Part shown: positions 49,787 through 60,089 of the stretch, in pieces
How positions within the stretch are numbered: the stretch's first letter is position 1
Layout: each line of letters begins with the position of its first letter
Source: Neurospora intermedia
Taxonomy: Eukaryota; Ascomycota; Sordariomycetes; Sordariales; Sordariaceae
Assembly: GCA_037102815.1 (NCBI GenBank)
Contig: BTPP01000003.1
Span: 4,712,001-4,776,000 of the forward strand
DNA length: 64,000 bases
Direction of reading: 5' to 3'
The notes under the pieces: model-generated
Told to the model about the DNA's origin: nothing
The model's input: only the letters and a program-made list of their open reading frames with translations
The model's database searches: none
Made by a program: the position numbers and the translations under genes

Positions 49787-51206
49787 ATGGCTTCAGATCG
49801 CCCGGCCAATGACTCCTTAGATCAGTCACTTCTGGACAGACTCAACGCCCTCAAGTCCACCAGTGTCACCCTTGATACTAGTAGCAACAAGCTTGGTCCA
49901 CTCAAGTAAAGCCTAACCACCATGAATCTTTCTCTGACAACTCGCCATACTGAAACGCTGAGTGACTTGTAGCCCCGCTTCCACCACTACCAATGACACC
50001 GCACAGGTGAAGCCTTTGGTGGCCATTGGCTCTACACCGTCGGTTTCAAAAGACGATGCTCTGACCGAGAGGCTGCGGGTGCTCCGTAATGCATCTTCAA
50101 CATCCGTGCCGTCATCAGCTTCTCCGGGAAGCGGTCAGGCTCCTACCGCCCCGCCAAAGCTGGAACCAGACACACGGATGAAAGGCCATGATAGTTCCCA
50201 GCCTCTTCCCAAAAGAGGACAAACGCCAGTTTTACGAAACATCAATCAAGAATCATCTCAGGATGGGGATACAAAGACCCAGATCCAAACGCAGATACTA
50301 TCCTCAGCTTGGGGTCTAGAAGAAGTAGACGATCAAGCTCTGGATGAGCTTCTGGAAGGTCTGCAAGATGAGCTAAACCTGCAAGAAGATGTTCCTGCCG
50401 AGGACGACATTGATATTCATGCTATTGCTAACAACCACAACTACGCCAATGATGATGATGATAATGATGGCATAATCGAAAACGACGAGCACAAAGTCCA
50501 GAAACTTCTATCGGAACTCGCTGCTCCCAAGCCAAACAACAATTTATTTGCAGCAGACGACGACGACGACGACGATGACTCGGACGGTGAAGCCATTACC
50601 AAAGAAACCAACAGGATCCTCAACCAAGTCCAGGACGAGATCAACCTAAGCGGCCGCCCTACCGACGACGACGACCACTTCTCCCTCCCCTCCCCTCCTT
50701 CCGGAACCCGCACGCCCACATTCACCAGCACCTCCCAACCTGCCTCCCCCAAGCAAGAACCCTCTCTCACTCTCCCCACCGTCCCCTCCTCCTCCTCCGG
50801 CGACAAACAAGTAACAGACGACATCCCCTCCCTCACCGCCCGCCTCTCCCACCTACGCTCCACCCCCATCAAAACCGACGCCTTCGGTCTTCCCTCCGTG
50901 CCCACCACCACTCTAATCCTACCCGCCGATTCCTCCTTTCTCTCTTCTCCCCCGTCTTCTGCTGCTAGTGGTCCAGGTCTGAGCAGCACAAAGTACCAGA
51001 CCCAAAGTACCAGAAAATGGGTAGGCAGAAACGAGAGCTATACCGACGAAGACACGAAAAAGTGGTGTAAAGTTTGTTTGGAAGATGCTACGATTCGATG
51101 TGAGGGTTGTGAGGACGATGGGTACTGTGGGAGGTGTTGGAGGGAGATGCATGTGGGGCCGGCGGCGGGGTGGGAGGAGAGGGGACATCGGTGGTTTAGA
51201 CTTTAG
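49787..51206 (+). CDS. ANCHR/ZFYVE19-like protein with MIM1 motifs and B-box-like zinc finger
   Basis: Two exons, 49787-49905 and 49973-51206, about 450 residues. The intron is 67 nt (GTAAAG.. a CTGAC-like branch.. TTGTAG), phase 2. Human ANCHR (ZFYVE19) binds ESCRT-III and VPS4 and delays abscission. Here, MIM1-type motifs (D/E-x2-L-x2-R-L-x2-L-K/R) occur at 12-23 (DQSLLDRLNALK), 67-78 (DDALTERLRVLR) and, lacking the first acid, 323-334 (IPSLTARLSHLR). Between them the chain is acidic with Asp runs and helical segments (LDELLEGLQDELN, KVQKLLSELAAP). The C-terminus is a zinc finger: Cys404-x2-Cys407-x7-Cys415-x2-Cys418-x5-Cys424-x2-Cys427-x4-His432-x11-His444. There is no N-terminal FYVE finger. 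A role in ESCRT-linked membrane scission is inferred from the motifs. The start is the only ATG that brings in the first motif, which lies entirely in exon 1. Confidence 0.85.
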
Positions 51207-51989
51207 AGTGGGTGGGTGGTGCGATAGAGAGGTAAGGGGCTTATGACTTACGTGGTGTTTGGGTTGAGAGGAGGAGGATATGCAGACATAAGGGAGTAAG
51301 AGGCTCTGGGTGGTGGATGGGCGATGGTAAAGGTGACGGATGGGGTGAAGGAGACTGGAAGGGTTGGGGTGGGGTGGATTGAATGGCCAGCAGGTTTTTT
51401 TTATGTGGTATTCTGAGACGATGGGATAGCGAGAAGGACGTGTATAGAAGCGGAGGGCTCATAGAAAGAGACATGGATGCTTGAAATAGTATATCCAGGG
51501 TGTTATGTGACGCGTTCAATCTATTCAGACGAGCGCGAGAGAGGTGGCGATGAGAAGTGCATGAGAAAGAAAAAGCATGTTAAACAAGTAAGCCAAATAG
51601 ATGTATTTCTTTGTGCAAAAATCTGGATTCTTCATCGTCTAGGTGTAAGCCACAGCCGAGGTACCAAATGTTAGAAAACCATATTACACAAATAATCATC
51701 AATTCATCGCCATCAGAGTACTTATGTTTCGCTTAGGATTTCTTTGCCTTGAAAATAACGATTTGGTACCATAGGGAAAAGCAATGACAAGAAGAGAAGA
51801 CAAGATACAGAAACAGTCATTCCCATGCGTATAACTCCATCCCTTCCGATTCCTTGACTTAACCTGACAAGCTTGAAAGCTAAAACACAAAACTACACTT
51901 ATCCCCAACTTTTCCTCTCTACCACTTACAACAATCTGGGGTATCAAGGTAGAGAACCACCACAATCCATCACCAACACAGTCCTCTCA
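51207..51989. other. Convergent intergenic region (0.8 kb)
   Basis: Tail-to-tail spacer between the ANCHR-like gene and the cobalamin-transporter gene; 3' ends only. No other feature seen. Confidence 0.7.
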
Positions 51990-53816
51990 CTAACGAGAAC
52001 TAGTCGTTCCGTTTGTCCCACTAGTTCCATATCCTTGGCCATTGGGATGTCCACCAACAGTTCTCTTGGCTCTGCCCGTGATGTCCTGCCAAGTAGCGCC
52101 GAACCTCCTGGAGGTGCTCGCCAGCAATCCCTCCTCTTCGTCCGCCTGTGCTTCCTCGTCAATCTCCGTAAGATTCAATCTGGGAGTCCTGATCAAGCTG
52201 GTGACGAATACCAACAAGAACACCGTCAAGAAGGCAAACTGGGCCCAAAAGTCAATGGCGCCAAACACGGTCCAGTTGAGCACGATACGATTCAAGAAGG
52301 TGGACATGACGGTGGGTGTGCATACGTCCTTGGCCAAGGGGTCGGTAAGAGACTCGGAGCATGGGCGAATCATGTCTCTATGGTTTCTGCAGTCTGGCGG
52401 AGCACCCGGGTCCAGAGAAAGAGCTTGACAAAAAGTCTGCGTGCCGTACATGGCGTATTGAGGGGCGAGAAGGTTGACGACGGCATAGTTGATGGCTAAG
52501 ATGATGAGGGCCTGCATGACAGTGGCGATGAGCAGGGCTTGAGGGGCGGTACGGCCCTTCTTGAGTTGGAAAATCCTAACCCAGAGGAAACGGATGCCCA
52601 CGGAAGCAATGCCGGTAATGGAGCTGCTAAAGAGGAAAAGGATCAGGAAAGCCATGAGAATGTAATCAATGGGGAACGCCTTGGCGGCCTTGACGAAGAC
52701 CCAGTTGACAGGCTGAAATACGTTGATGTGCCCGAGGATGTAGCCACAGTGGGACTTGCAGACGGAGTTGGCGGCCTTGTCGATGGCGGTGATGAGCATC
52801 GAGATCCAGAGGATGACCGAGAGGCAAAGCAGAAGGATCCCGCCAAAGAGCTTGAGCGGACGGAAAACAGCCTGGGTCTTGGTCCAGATGCGCATGATGG
52901 TGGACTGCCCCTCGCCGCTTGCTTCGGCTGCTAGACGCTGGCGGCGTACGAGAGTGCGTTCCTCACGGAGTAAAAGGTCGAGCTCGCGCCTGTCCTTCTG
53001 AGACATGGCGACGATGCGACCAGCGTTGCGCATCTCGATTTGACGCTGGAGCTCGCGGTTATGCTCGAGCTCGGCAGCAGTCATGGCGGAAAGTTCAGGG
53101 GCCGAAATGGCCGGGGCACTCTTGATAAGGGAGACTGGAAGGAGGGCGAGGCCGGTTGCGGTGTACAGCACGTAAAGGAGGACTCCCAGTGTCATGAGCA
53201 GTCCGAGTCCAAAGCTGAGAGCCTTTTCACCATTGTTGTTGGTCAACAGACGCTTGAAGTAGTCGAGATCGAGATGTCGGCCATGGTCTTGGGCTGCAGT
53301 AGGGACGAAGAAGCCTACGAGGAACAGGATGATGACGAGGATGATGAAGGCAATGGTATATTTTAAGGCTTGCCAGAAGCGGGTGCTCCACGTTTCTCTT
53401 CCCTCCTCCTCCAACACCTCGTCATGCTCTTCGTACCAGAAGTATGCGAACGGGATAACGACGAGGCAGAGAAGCGCATCGAAGCTGTACAGGGAGTAGT
53501 AGACAATCTTGAGCGTCTTGAGGATGCCATGGATGCGTTCGGGTGTTGCCCAGTCTTTCTTGGTGCCCCTCGATGCGGACGCGGTGGAGGAGACGAGGGC
53601 GATATCGACGGGAAGAAGAAAGACTGTAGCTAGAAGCGCTGTGAGACTGACAATGGCAACGGTCGTGACAAGCTTGGAGCGATCGTAGGGGGTCTGCCAG
53701 GTGAAGACGGTGATGACGGCGACGAAGAAAACGAGAGCAACGGCGACGGCGTAGGCAACCCAGATCAAGCTGGTCTGGAGCAGCCCGGCGGATGCCACCA
53801 TTGGGGTGATATCCAT
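51990..53816 (-). CDS. LMBD1-type lysosomal/vacuolar cobalamin transporter
   Basis: LMBR1-family membrane protein. The human homologue LMBRD1 is needed for cobalamin export from lysosomes; fungal members are annotated as probable lysosomal cobalamin transporters. One exon, 608 residues. About nine membrane segments are visible: [140 protein letters not shown] and [17 protein letters not shown] charged cytosolic loop ([14 protein letters not shown].. [15 protein letters not shown]) lies between segments five and six, as is usual for the family. The tail is acidic then Gly/Ser/Thr-rich. The start ATG 53816 gives MDITPMV; a frame extension to 53891 has no ATG. Since most fungi neither make nor use cobalamin, the real substrate in this organism is uncertain. 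Confidence 0.93.
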   Translation of the reverse strand: MDITPMVASAGLLQTSLIWVAYAVAVALVFFVAVITVFTWQTPYDRSKLVTTVAIVSLTALLATVFLLPVDIALVSSTASASRGTKKDWATPERIHGILKTLKIVYYSLYSFDALLCLVVIPFAYFWYEEHDEVLEEEGRETWSTRFWQALKYTIAFIILVIILFLVGFFVPTAAQDHGRHLDLDYFKRLLTNNNGEKALSFGLGLLMTLGVLLYVLYTATGLALLPVSLIKSAPAISAPELSAMTAAELEHNRELQRQIEMRNAGRIVAMSQKDRRELDLLLREERTLVRRQRLAAEASGEGQSTIMRIWTKTQAVFRPLKLFGGILLLCLSVILWISMLITAIDKAANSVCKSHCGYILGHINVFQPVNWVFVKAAKAFPIDYILMAFLILFLFSSSITGIASVGIRFLWVRIFQLKKGRTAPQALLIATVMQALIILAINYAVVNLLAPQYAMYGTQTFCQALSLDPGAPPDCRNHRDMIRPCSESLTDPLAKDVCTPTVMSTFLNRIVLNWTVFGAIDFWAQFAFLTVFLLVFVTSLIRTPRLNLTEIDEEAQADEEEGLLASTSRRFGATWQDITGRAKRTVGGHPNGQGYGTSGTNGTTSSR

Positions 53817-54791
53817 GGTTACAGTGATGACTTGTCGATTGCGCCAATCGAGAGGAAATCGAAGTCTGTTGATGGATCCGAGATGGTTCAAAGAGAATGG
53901 AGCATGTCAATAAACCACACTTGGTTCAACTGTGAGAGCAAGGTGATGGTATAGTACGGTAAAGTAGGTAGTGATGCTGTCACGGAAGGGAAACCTGGAA
54001 TGGATTAGCGAAAAGGGAGAGGATGCGGAAAGGACGGACGGTTCCTTGGGACCTGTAGATCAATGTTACGGTAGGAGCTGCGAAGCGTGACGTAATTTGG
54101 GGCATTTCTGTAGCTAAAGGTTAGCGTCCCCTGCACTGCAAATGCACGCAATTCCGGGGGTGGGCCTGTCGCCCTGCCCTGTCCTGAGGTGACAGCTGGT
54201 GGGGCCATTGGCGGGGCGCTAGCGCTTCATCTTTGTTACAAGATAATTCCTGCAGCTGTGCATATCGGCTGGCCAAACGAGCATTTAGTTTGTAGGCCCA
54301 ACATCAATTCTTGATACTCCATCTTGTATGGTAGACCCTGAACCTCTCCAATGTATTTTCACATTTTCTTGTAACTGATGATGATTTATAATGTACATAT
54401 TTAGATAATCTAACAACGTACAATATTTTCCCTCCAAAGCCGCAGGTCAGAGTTGATGATTTTTGTGTGGTGACCCATGTCAACCTTGGGCCACCCGACC
54501 ACGTGAGTTGGCGATGTGGAGACTGGACGCGCTTTTCGATTCCGTTGCGACGACACGACTCAACTTCACCAACTTCACTCAACCAGTTCTCACGTCCAGC
54601 CTCATCATCCTCGAAGGAGGCTTCGCGCGACCTGGGATAGATCTGGCTCATCCTCAAAATGAAATGATATTCGCTTTAAAGAAAAACTGGAAGAAGGGTT
54701 TTTACTAATTGCTTCCTGGCGGCTTCTGCGACCCCGTCCCGAAACTCAAACAACAACACCAAATTATTGCTACGATATCACCATCTTCATC
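53817..54791. other. Divergent promoter region (1.0 kb)
   Basis: Head-to-head spacer between the transporter gene (-) and the 940-residue protein gene (+). No other feature seen. Confidence 0.65.
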
Positions 54792-57614
54792 ATGTCCTCG
54801 CCAATCCCCAATATCGCTACCTGGTCACCTGCTTTCTTGGCCCCCAAGCAGAAAATACCGCGCCGAATTCTTCGAGTTCACTGTGACCAGCAAGAACTAC
54901 TCGACCGCGGAGATGCATGGGACTCGGATGGTTTTGCCAATGTGCCAGCAGAAGTCCTGCAAGAGGTGAAGACGCAGTACATCCGCAGTATCGCATCTAC
55001 ACACGCACGCAAAAACCCCTCCCCAACGCTGCCACAGTCTACAGAGTTCATCAGACAAGATGGGGACCAGGACGAACCATCAACACCGAAACCAACTGGC
55101 ACGGGCTCAGAAGAGGGAACACCCATTCCATGGTCGCCATCTCCGGAGCATCACATCCGACCTGTTAACGATGGCGAAGCAAAGGATACGTCACCAGGAT
55201 TACCACCACCGCCAGAAGACAACCCAACCCCTCCTCAACAGGCCATAGTACAAACTCCAGACCTTCCCAGTCGAGCGCTACCGGAACGACCTTCGTCTCA
55301 GAAACGCCCCGAGCACCGTCCATCGTCCCCACAAGTATTCAAGGTCAAGGCTCGCGTACTCTTTCCGCCAGAGTTCCCTCCAAGCAGTAGCGTTGCGTCC
55401 GAGGGCGGGTTAGAATTCGAAGTTCCCAAAGCTGTCACCGATGTTCTCCCTCCGGTCAACAAAGGAGCCTTGCCTGTTCATCCCGAGCACACTCCTCCAT
55501 CCGCACAGATCATCCCTGCTAGCTACCTTGGTCACACCACCCCGTCGAGGCCACCACCGGAAAAGCGTCGCCGGCTCACGAAGTCAATCACCACTATATA
55601 CAGCGATTACAGGTCGACTGCTGAGCCCGATCGTTCCTCGGCTGCCTTCACACGAGCTGAAACTGAAGGCCCTTCCATACCCAGGTTGTTCGAGCATACC
55701 GCCGACTCCCCGCATCACCCTGAGGAACGGCCAGCCGATGATAGTAGTCATTTACTGAAGACAACGGAACAGTCGGCTCAACATCTGGCAAGCTCTGACG
55801 AAAAGATCCCGCCGAATGGGCCGCCATCCCAAGTTCCTTACACTGCCTACAAAGTAGCATATCCAGATTACAAGGCAAGTCTCAGTGACTTTGTAAGGGC
55901 AGTTCTGTGTGTCCATGATCTACGAAAGCGGAGTGCCATCATGGAGTTTCTCTACGACGACTTTGTCCGCTACTACTGCGATGATTACCTGCAGTACATA
56001 CGCGAGGCTGAGGGCAAATTTCCAGTCCGGGCTGCCATAGAGTTGTACAATGACCAGGTTTCAAGACCTCACTACCAGAAGGGAGTCCTGACCAAAGAAA
56101 ACATTAATGATGTTCTCGACAAGTACCCTAAAATGGTACGGTCGATAAACGAAACACTTGACTTTACCACGCCTGCCACAGAGGAAAACGGAGATTCAAG
56201 CAAACCACAGGTGCCCGTTCCATTGCCCTCAAAGACGAGCCATCGACCAAAGCCGCGGTTGGTTGCAAAGTCAATCACGCAAGCTCTGGTCGCATCCCCC
56301 GCAACCGAGCTTGCCTCGGACCCCATTCATCCTCCATCACCGATACCGACAAAGAGATTGCGGCCGGTCATTCATATCATAGATCGTTCGGTCCCGCGCC
56401 GACTTTCCAACCGGCCTCTAGAACTTGAGCCTCCTCTTGTAGATGAGCCAATACCGGGTTCAGACGCTGCGCCTATTGAGATAGGCTCGGCGTCTTCGTC
56501 CTCATCGTCATCTCTTTCGCCGCCTCCTAAACTTTCACAAACACCTACTCATTCACAAGGAGGCCCTAGCTCCCCAACCACAGAAGTCATTCAACCACAA
56601 AAACAACCCGGTGTCAGCTCATCTCCACGAGAGGCATCAGCGGCCTTTGAAAGGCCACGACTTGATACTAGCCCAGCACCACCTCCGCCATCATCGGCGA
56701 AGATCACCACGCAACAGCCTTCTATCAGTCCACCCCCTCCTCGTCGATTTGCGAAAGTCGACCCTGGCTCCCTGAGCCATCCCATTACCCATCAGCCACC
56801 ACGTCAAGAAGAAGATATCCATCCCAATTCCCAAATCGTACCAGGCACTCCCGCTCCCTCCGCACCAGCACCACACTTCATCGCCGCACCAAGCCCTTCC
56901 CGCCCCGGACCTCTGATCACCCAAATCCCCGCCAACACCGACCTCCCCTTCCTCAGCCAACTCAGCAACGCAGATAGCATCCCCGACCCCTCTGCTCCAT
57001 CTGTCCCCTCAGGTCTAGTCCCCTCCTCCGCAACCAGCTCAAAGCTCCTGTCCAGCACGGCCACCACCGATGCAAACGGCAACAGCAACAACAACGAAAA
57101 CGTACTTCCTCCTCCATCCCGTCCCTCTACTACCATGACTACAACCCATCTTAACCCCCTCTCAACCCAAATAAGCAACGCAGATAGCATCCCCGATCCC
57201 AGCTTGCCACCGCGTCTCCAGCGTCAGCGGAAACCCAGCTTGACTTCTTCGAACCTCTCCCGACTCGCGCACATTACCAGCAGCAGCAAGAGGTTTTTGC
57301 AGAAGAAGCAAGCGGTGGGAGCGGGGGCGCCGTCAAGTTCGCGCTCGGGATCGGGGTCGGCGTCGACATCAGTCGTCATGTCCAGTAATGTTGCCAGTTC
57401 GGGGGGTATTGTGAAAGATAAGGGCAAAGTGAAGAAGGTGAAAGGGAAAGGGAAGGATACGGGTCTAGGTGGTAGAGACTTGAGGTCAGAGTATTTTGTT
57501 AATTTTGTGAGGGAGAAGAAGATGAGGGAGGCGGCGGAGAAGGCGGAGAAGGCAGCTGCTAGCTCGAGTCATCCGGTGCCGGGGAGTAGTAATGGGAAGC
57601 AAGCAGTAGGTTAA
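54792..57614 (+). CDS. 940-residue Pro/Ser-rich protein with one ordered central domain, function unknown
   Basis: One uninterrupted exon starting at an ATG with context TCATCATGTC. The N-terminus (1-~65) is mixed and possibly folded (ATWSPAFLAPKQKIPRRI). Most of the rest is Pro/Ser/Thr-rich and looks disordered. The exception is residues ~355-460, dense in aromatic and charged residues: YPDYKASLSDFVRAVLCVH, then AIMEFLYDDFVRYYCDDYLQ, then GVLTKENINDVLDKYP. This is mostly helical and is probably the conserved core. A short unit, SNADSIPDPS, occurs twice (nt ~56963-56995 and ~57172-57205), near-identical also at DNA level, each following L-S-x-Q-[L/I]. The C-terminus is basic (KGKVKKVKGKGK) and ends in an Ala/Glu/Lys helix. 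These features suggest a nuclear scaffold, but that is inference. It is convergent with the HET gene, 123 bp apart. Confidence 0.82.
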   Translation: MSSPIPNIATWSPAFLAPKQKIPRRILRVHCDQQELLDRGDAWDSDGFANVPAEVLQEVKTQYIRSIASTHARKNPSPTLPQSTEFIRQDGDQDEPSTPKPTGTGSEEGTPIPWSPSPEHHIRPVNDGEAKDTSPGLPPPPEDNPTPPQQAIVQTPDLPSRALPERPSSQKRPEHRPSSPQVFKVKARVLFPPEFPPSSSVASEGGLEFEVPKAVTDVLPPVNKGALPVHPEHTPPSAQIIPASYLGHTTPSRPPPEKRRRLTKSITTIYSDYRSTAEPDRSSAAFTRAETEGPSIPRLFEHTADSPHHPEERPADDSSHLLKTTEQSAQHLASSDEKIPPNGPPSQVPYTAYKVAYPDYKASLSDFVRAVLCVHDLRKRSAIMEFLYDDFVRYYCDDYLQYIREAEGKFPVRAAIELYNDQVSRPHYQKGVLTKENINDVLDKYPKMVRSINETLDFTTPATEENGDSSKPQVPVPLPSKTSHRPKPRLVAKSITQALVASPATELASDPIHPPSPIPTKRLRPVIHIIDRSVPRRLSNRPLELEPPLVDEPIPGSDAAPIEIGSASSSSSSSLSPPPKLSQTPTHSQGGPSSPTTEVIQPQKQPGVSSSPREASAAFERPRLDTSPAPPPPSSAKITTQQPSISPPPPRRFAKVDPGSLSHPITHQPPRQEEDIHPNSQIVPGTPAPSAPAPHFIAAPSPSRPGPLITQIPANTDLPFLSQLSNADSIPDPSAPSVPSGLVPSSATSSKLLSSTATTDANGNSNNNENVLPPPSRPSTTMTTTHLNPLSTQISNADSIPDPSLPPRLQRQRKPSLTSSNLSRLAHITSSSKRFLQKKQAVGAGAPSSSRSGSGSASTSVVMSSNVASSGGIVKDKGKVKKVKGKGKDTGLGGRDLRSEYFVNFVREKKMREAAEKAEKAAASSSHPVPGSSNGKQAVG

Positions 57615-57737
57615 GAAGTGTTTATGACAAAAAGGGTTGGTTTTGTTGTTTTTGTCGGCGTACGTAATGTATATATGGGTTGTTTGTTGGATACTGATGT
57701 ATGCTAGCAGCAGGACAAGGTACACCTTCTGGACATC

Positions 57738-60089
57738 TCAAACAAGTGTTACCCTTCTGATAGCAAACTCTTTCAAGAGATCCCGACATCCATCATCGGT
57801 ATGCCCCATATCCGAAATCTCACAGCAATGGAAAAAGCCTATGCGACGAAGCCTGTCCGATTGTCCATGGACCAATTCTTTCAAAACAAGTCCAGCATAC
57901 GCGGGCGAGGTAGGTTTGCCAATGTTAAACCCATGCTGTCGCTCGTCATCCTCCTCCTCTTCCTCTTCTTCTTCCACCTGCTCCGCCAACAAAAGAAGCC
58001 ATAAGCCGGTTCTGCCATCCCTATCGTTCCCAACTCCCTCGTCTTCTTTTTCGGGAGCAGCATCTAGCGTCACCACCACTTCGTGTCCTTGTTGTCCTCC
58101 CACCGGGACCTTTATCTCACCCGATTGAGATACAGAGCCTGGCGATGATGGGCTGCTGCTCCACCTGACCCGACGCGCCGTCACTTCTCTCATTGCCCCT
58201 TCAATGTCAAGACACCCAGAAACAACAGAGTCAAACTCCCCGCCAGCATAAGCCGGGGTGACCGCGGCTTTAAGAATCTTCACGCTGGGCGCTGGCCGGA
58301 GAACCTGGATTTTCTTTTTCTCGTCGGCGGCGGGGTACATGAACGCGGCGTCGTCGATGGACGCCCAAGTCCAGGAGGGGCCTCGATCATCTGTTGGTCG
58401 TTTTTGGAGGATTTTAGTGGGGGAAGATTCGGAGTCGAGGTTATCATTCTCATTTGCATTCGCAGTATTATGGTAAGTCGTCTGCGGCATCGCAAACCAG
58501 CAAAGCGCCAGGGGAAGGTCCTCCCTCCACACTCCGGCAAGATACTCCTTGCCTGTTTCTCGATGATATACCTGGGCGATGGCGGACAGGGCGCGCAGCT
58601 TGTCGGCGGCAAAGGAGAGATGACGAGAGGAGTATTCCATTACGATGTCGGACCATGACTGATGGGACGACGAGAGCGCAAAGAAAGGTTCAGGGTCAGG
58701 ATCGGGATCGAGCAGCAGATCTGGCTGATAATGATGATCGGCTTTGCCTGCCAAAGTACTCGGCTCAAGCAAGCCGTAAGAATCGGAAACCGTCCTGCAG
58801 CTCCACTCGAGCAAAGTGCTGCGGTAAAGCAACACTCGCTGGGAGAGGGCGTACTCCTGGTAGGTCCACGCTCTCGAATTGATGGGGTCGCTTTCCCAAA
58901 CCCGTTTCTCGTAGGCGTATCCCTCCATCGTCGTTGTCTTCGCGCGCTTCTCCTTCTTCTTCTTCTTCTTCTTCTTCTTCTCCTCCTCCTCCTCATCCAC
59001 TCCAGAATCAGACATGGACTGCTGCTGAGTACGGCCAAGAACCTGCAGCTTGATCGGCGGGCAAAATTGATACCAGTGTCCGCGACGGTAAAGGAACCCA
59101 TCATCAGCCTTTGTCGACCACGCTGCACTGATCGTTACGGTAGCGTGCTGGTAGATCTCGGGCATCTTGCTGAGCTCCCTGCGGAGGTCCTGCTCATCAC
59201 CCTGGATGATGCAGAGGGCGTCGATCCACAGGTAGCGTATGGCCAGGCCGCGACACACGCGCACGGCGTCCTGGATGGTTTTGGGAAGCGCGTCAAAGGG
59301 AATACCGTCGTAGTGCGCTGCTAGCGTTTCCTTGGTCGTCTTGACGGGCTGGTCGCCGCCCCAGACGTAGCTTAGTGCACACCATGTTTGGGCTTCGTCA
59401 CCCACCCTAGCCGACTCCACGAGTTTTACACCGTGTTCGCTGACTTGGAGGAGCCGGGTCGGTGTGAATGCGTTGGGGCCAGAGGATCTTCGTGATGATG
59501 GTAAGTGGCAGTGCGGGTGGGAAGAGAGGCATGTTGAGATCCAATCGCGTGAGAGCTGGAAAGCTTCCGGGGAGCCTGGGTCGCAATCTAATGATTCACT
59601 TGGCTTTCCTGGTGGTTTGTCAGTAACACCTTAGAGGGCAAATGGAGATCCAGATCATCTCTCTCATAGACACTTACCCGAGGGGAGAATCACCTTCAAG
59701 ATGTTAGATAGGGGAATACCGCCATTGTCAGCCAACTTATGCGACAACTTCAGCCCTCTGACGGTGAGCGATCCGTATACTATCTGAGAGCCATCAAGGT
59801 CCAATATGTCGGGCGAGAGACCCGAGTCCAGCAACTCGCCAACGAGATATCCAAATAAAGGGCACCCTTCATCTCGTGCTAGCAACGCATCGGAGATGCT
59901 GTCCGCTAGGTAGACGTTGCTGAGGCTAGAGAGCTGATGTCCTCTTAGGTCCTCACCTGCTTTGAGCTCGGCTTCATCCAGGACAATCCAGTTGCAGTGG
60001 CAGCAGCTGTGAGGCTCGTAGGTGTGCTTCCAGCCATGGTTCAAGGCTAGGGCTCTCTCTTCACCGAGACGATCCATACCTCCTACCAT
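57738..60089 (-). CDS. HET-domain protein (heterokaryon-incompatibility type)
   Basis: HET-domain proteins in filamentous ascomycetes can trigger cell death when unlike strains fuse; most family members have no proven role. Two exons, 60089-59678 and 59608-57738, about 760 residues. The intron is 69 nt with donor GTAAGT, an ACTGAC branch and acceptor CCAG, phase 1, joining LPSG|KPSES. The N-terminal part has Trp, Cys and His pairs (SCCHCNW, STCLSSHPHCHL) and the usual lead-in PTRLLQV. HET blocks follow: WCALSYVWGG (213-222), RYLWIDALCIIQGD with YQHATVTISA, and RAWTYQEYALSQRVL. An acidic-then-basic run (EEEEE then K9) coded by a CTT repeat is inserted before the third block. A second Glu-rich run lies near the C-terminus. 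The start could also be a Met four codons later, at 60077. All three HET blocks are intact and the frame is open, so nothing shows it to be broken. Confidence 0.92.
58950..58995. repeat. Trinucleotide repeat coding for Glu/Lys run in the HET protein
   Basis: CTT units followed by CCT units on the plus strand, read as Glu then Lys codons on the minus strand. Unit changes keep frame. Confidence 0.95.

Noticed and set aside
51873-52499. Plus-strand 208-codon open frame
   Set aside because: Antisense to the 3' end of the cobalamin-transporter gene; no domain.
53817-53891. 25-residue extension of the cobalamin transporter
   Set aside because: No ATG in the added part; MDITPMV directly precedes the first membrane segment.
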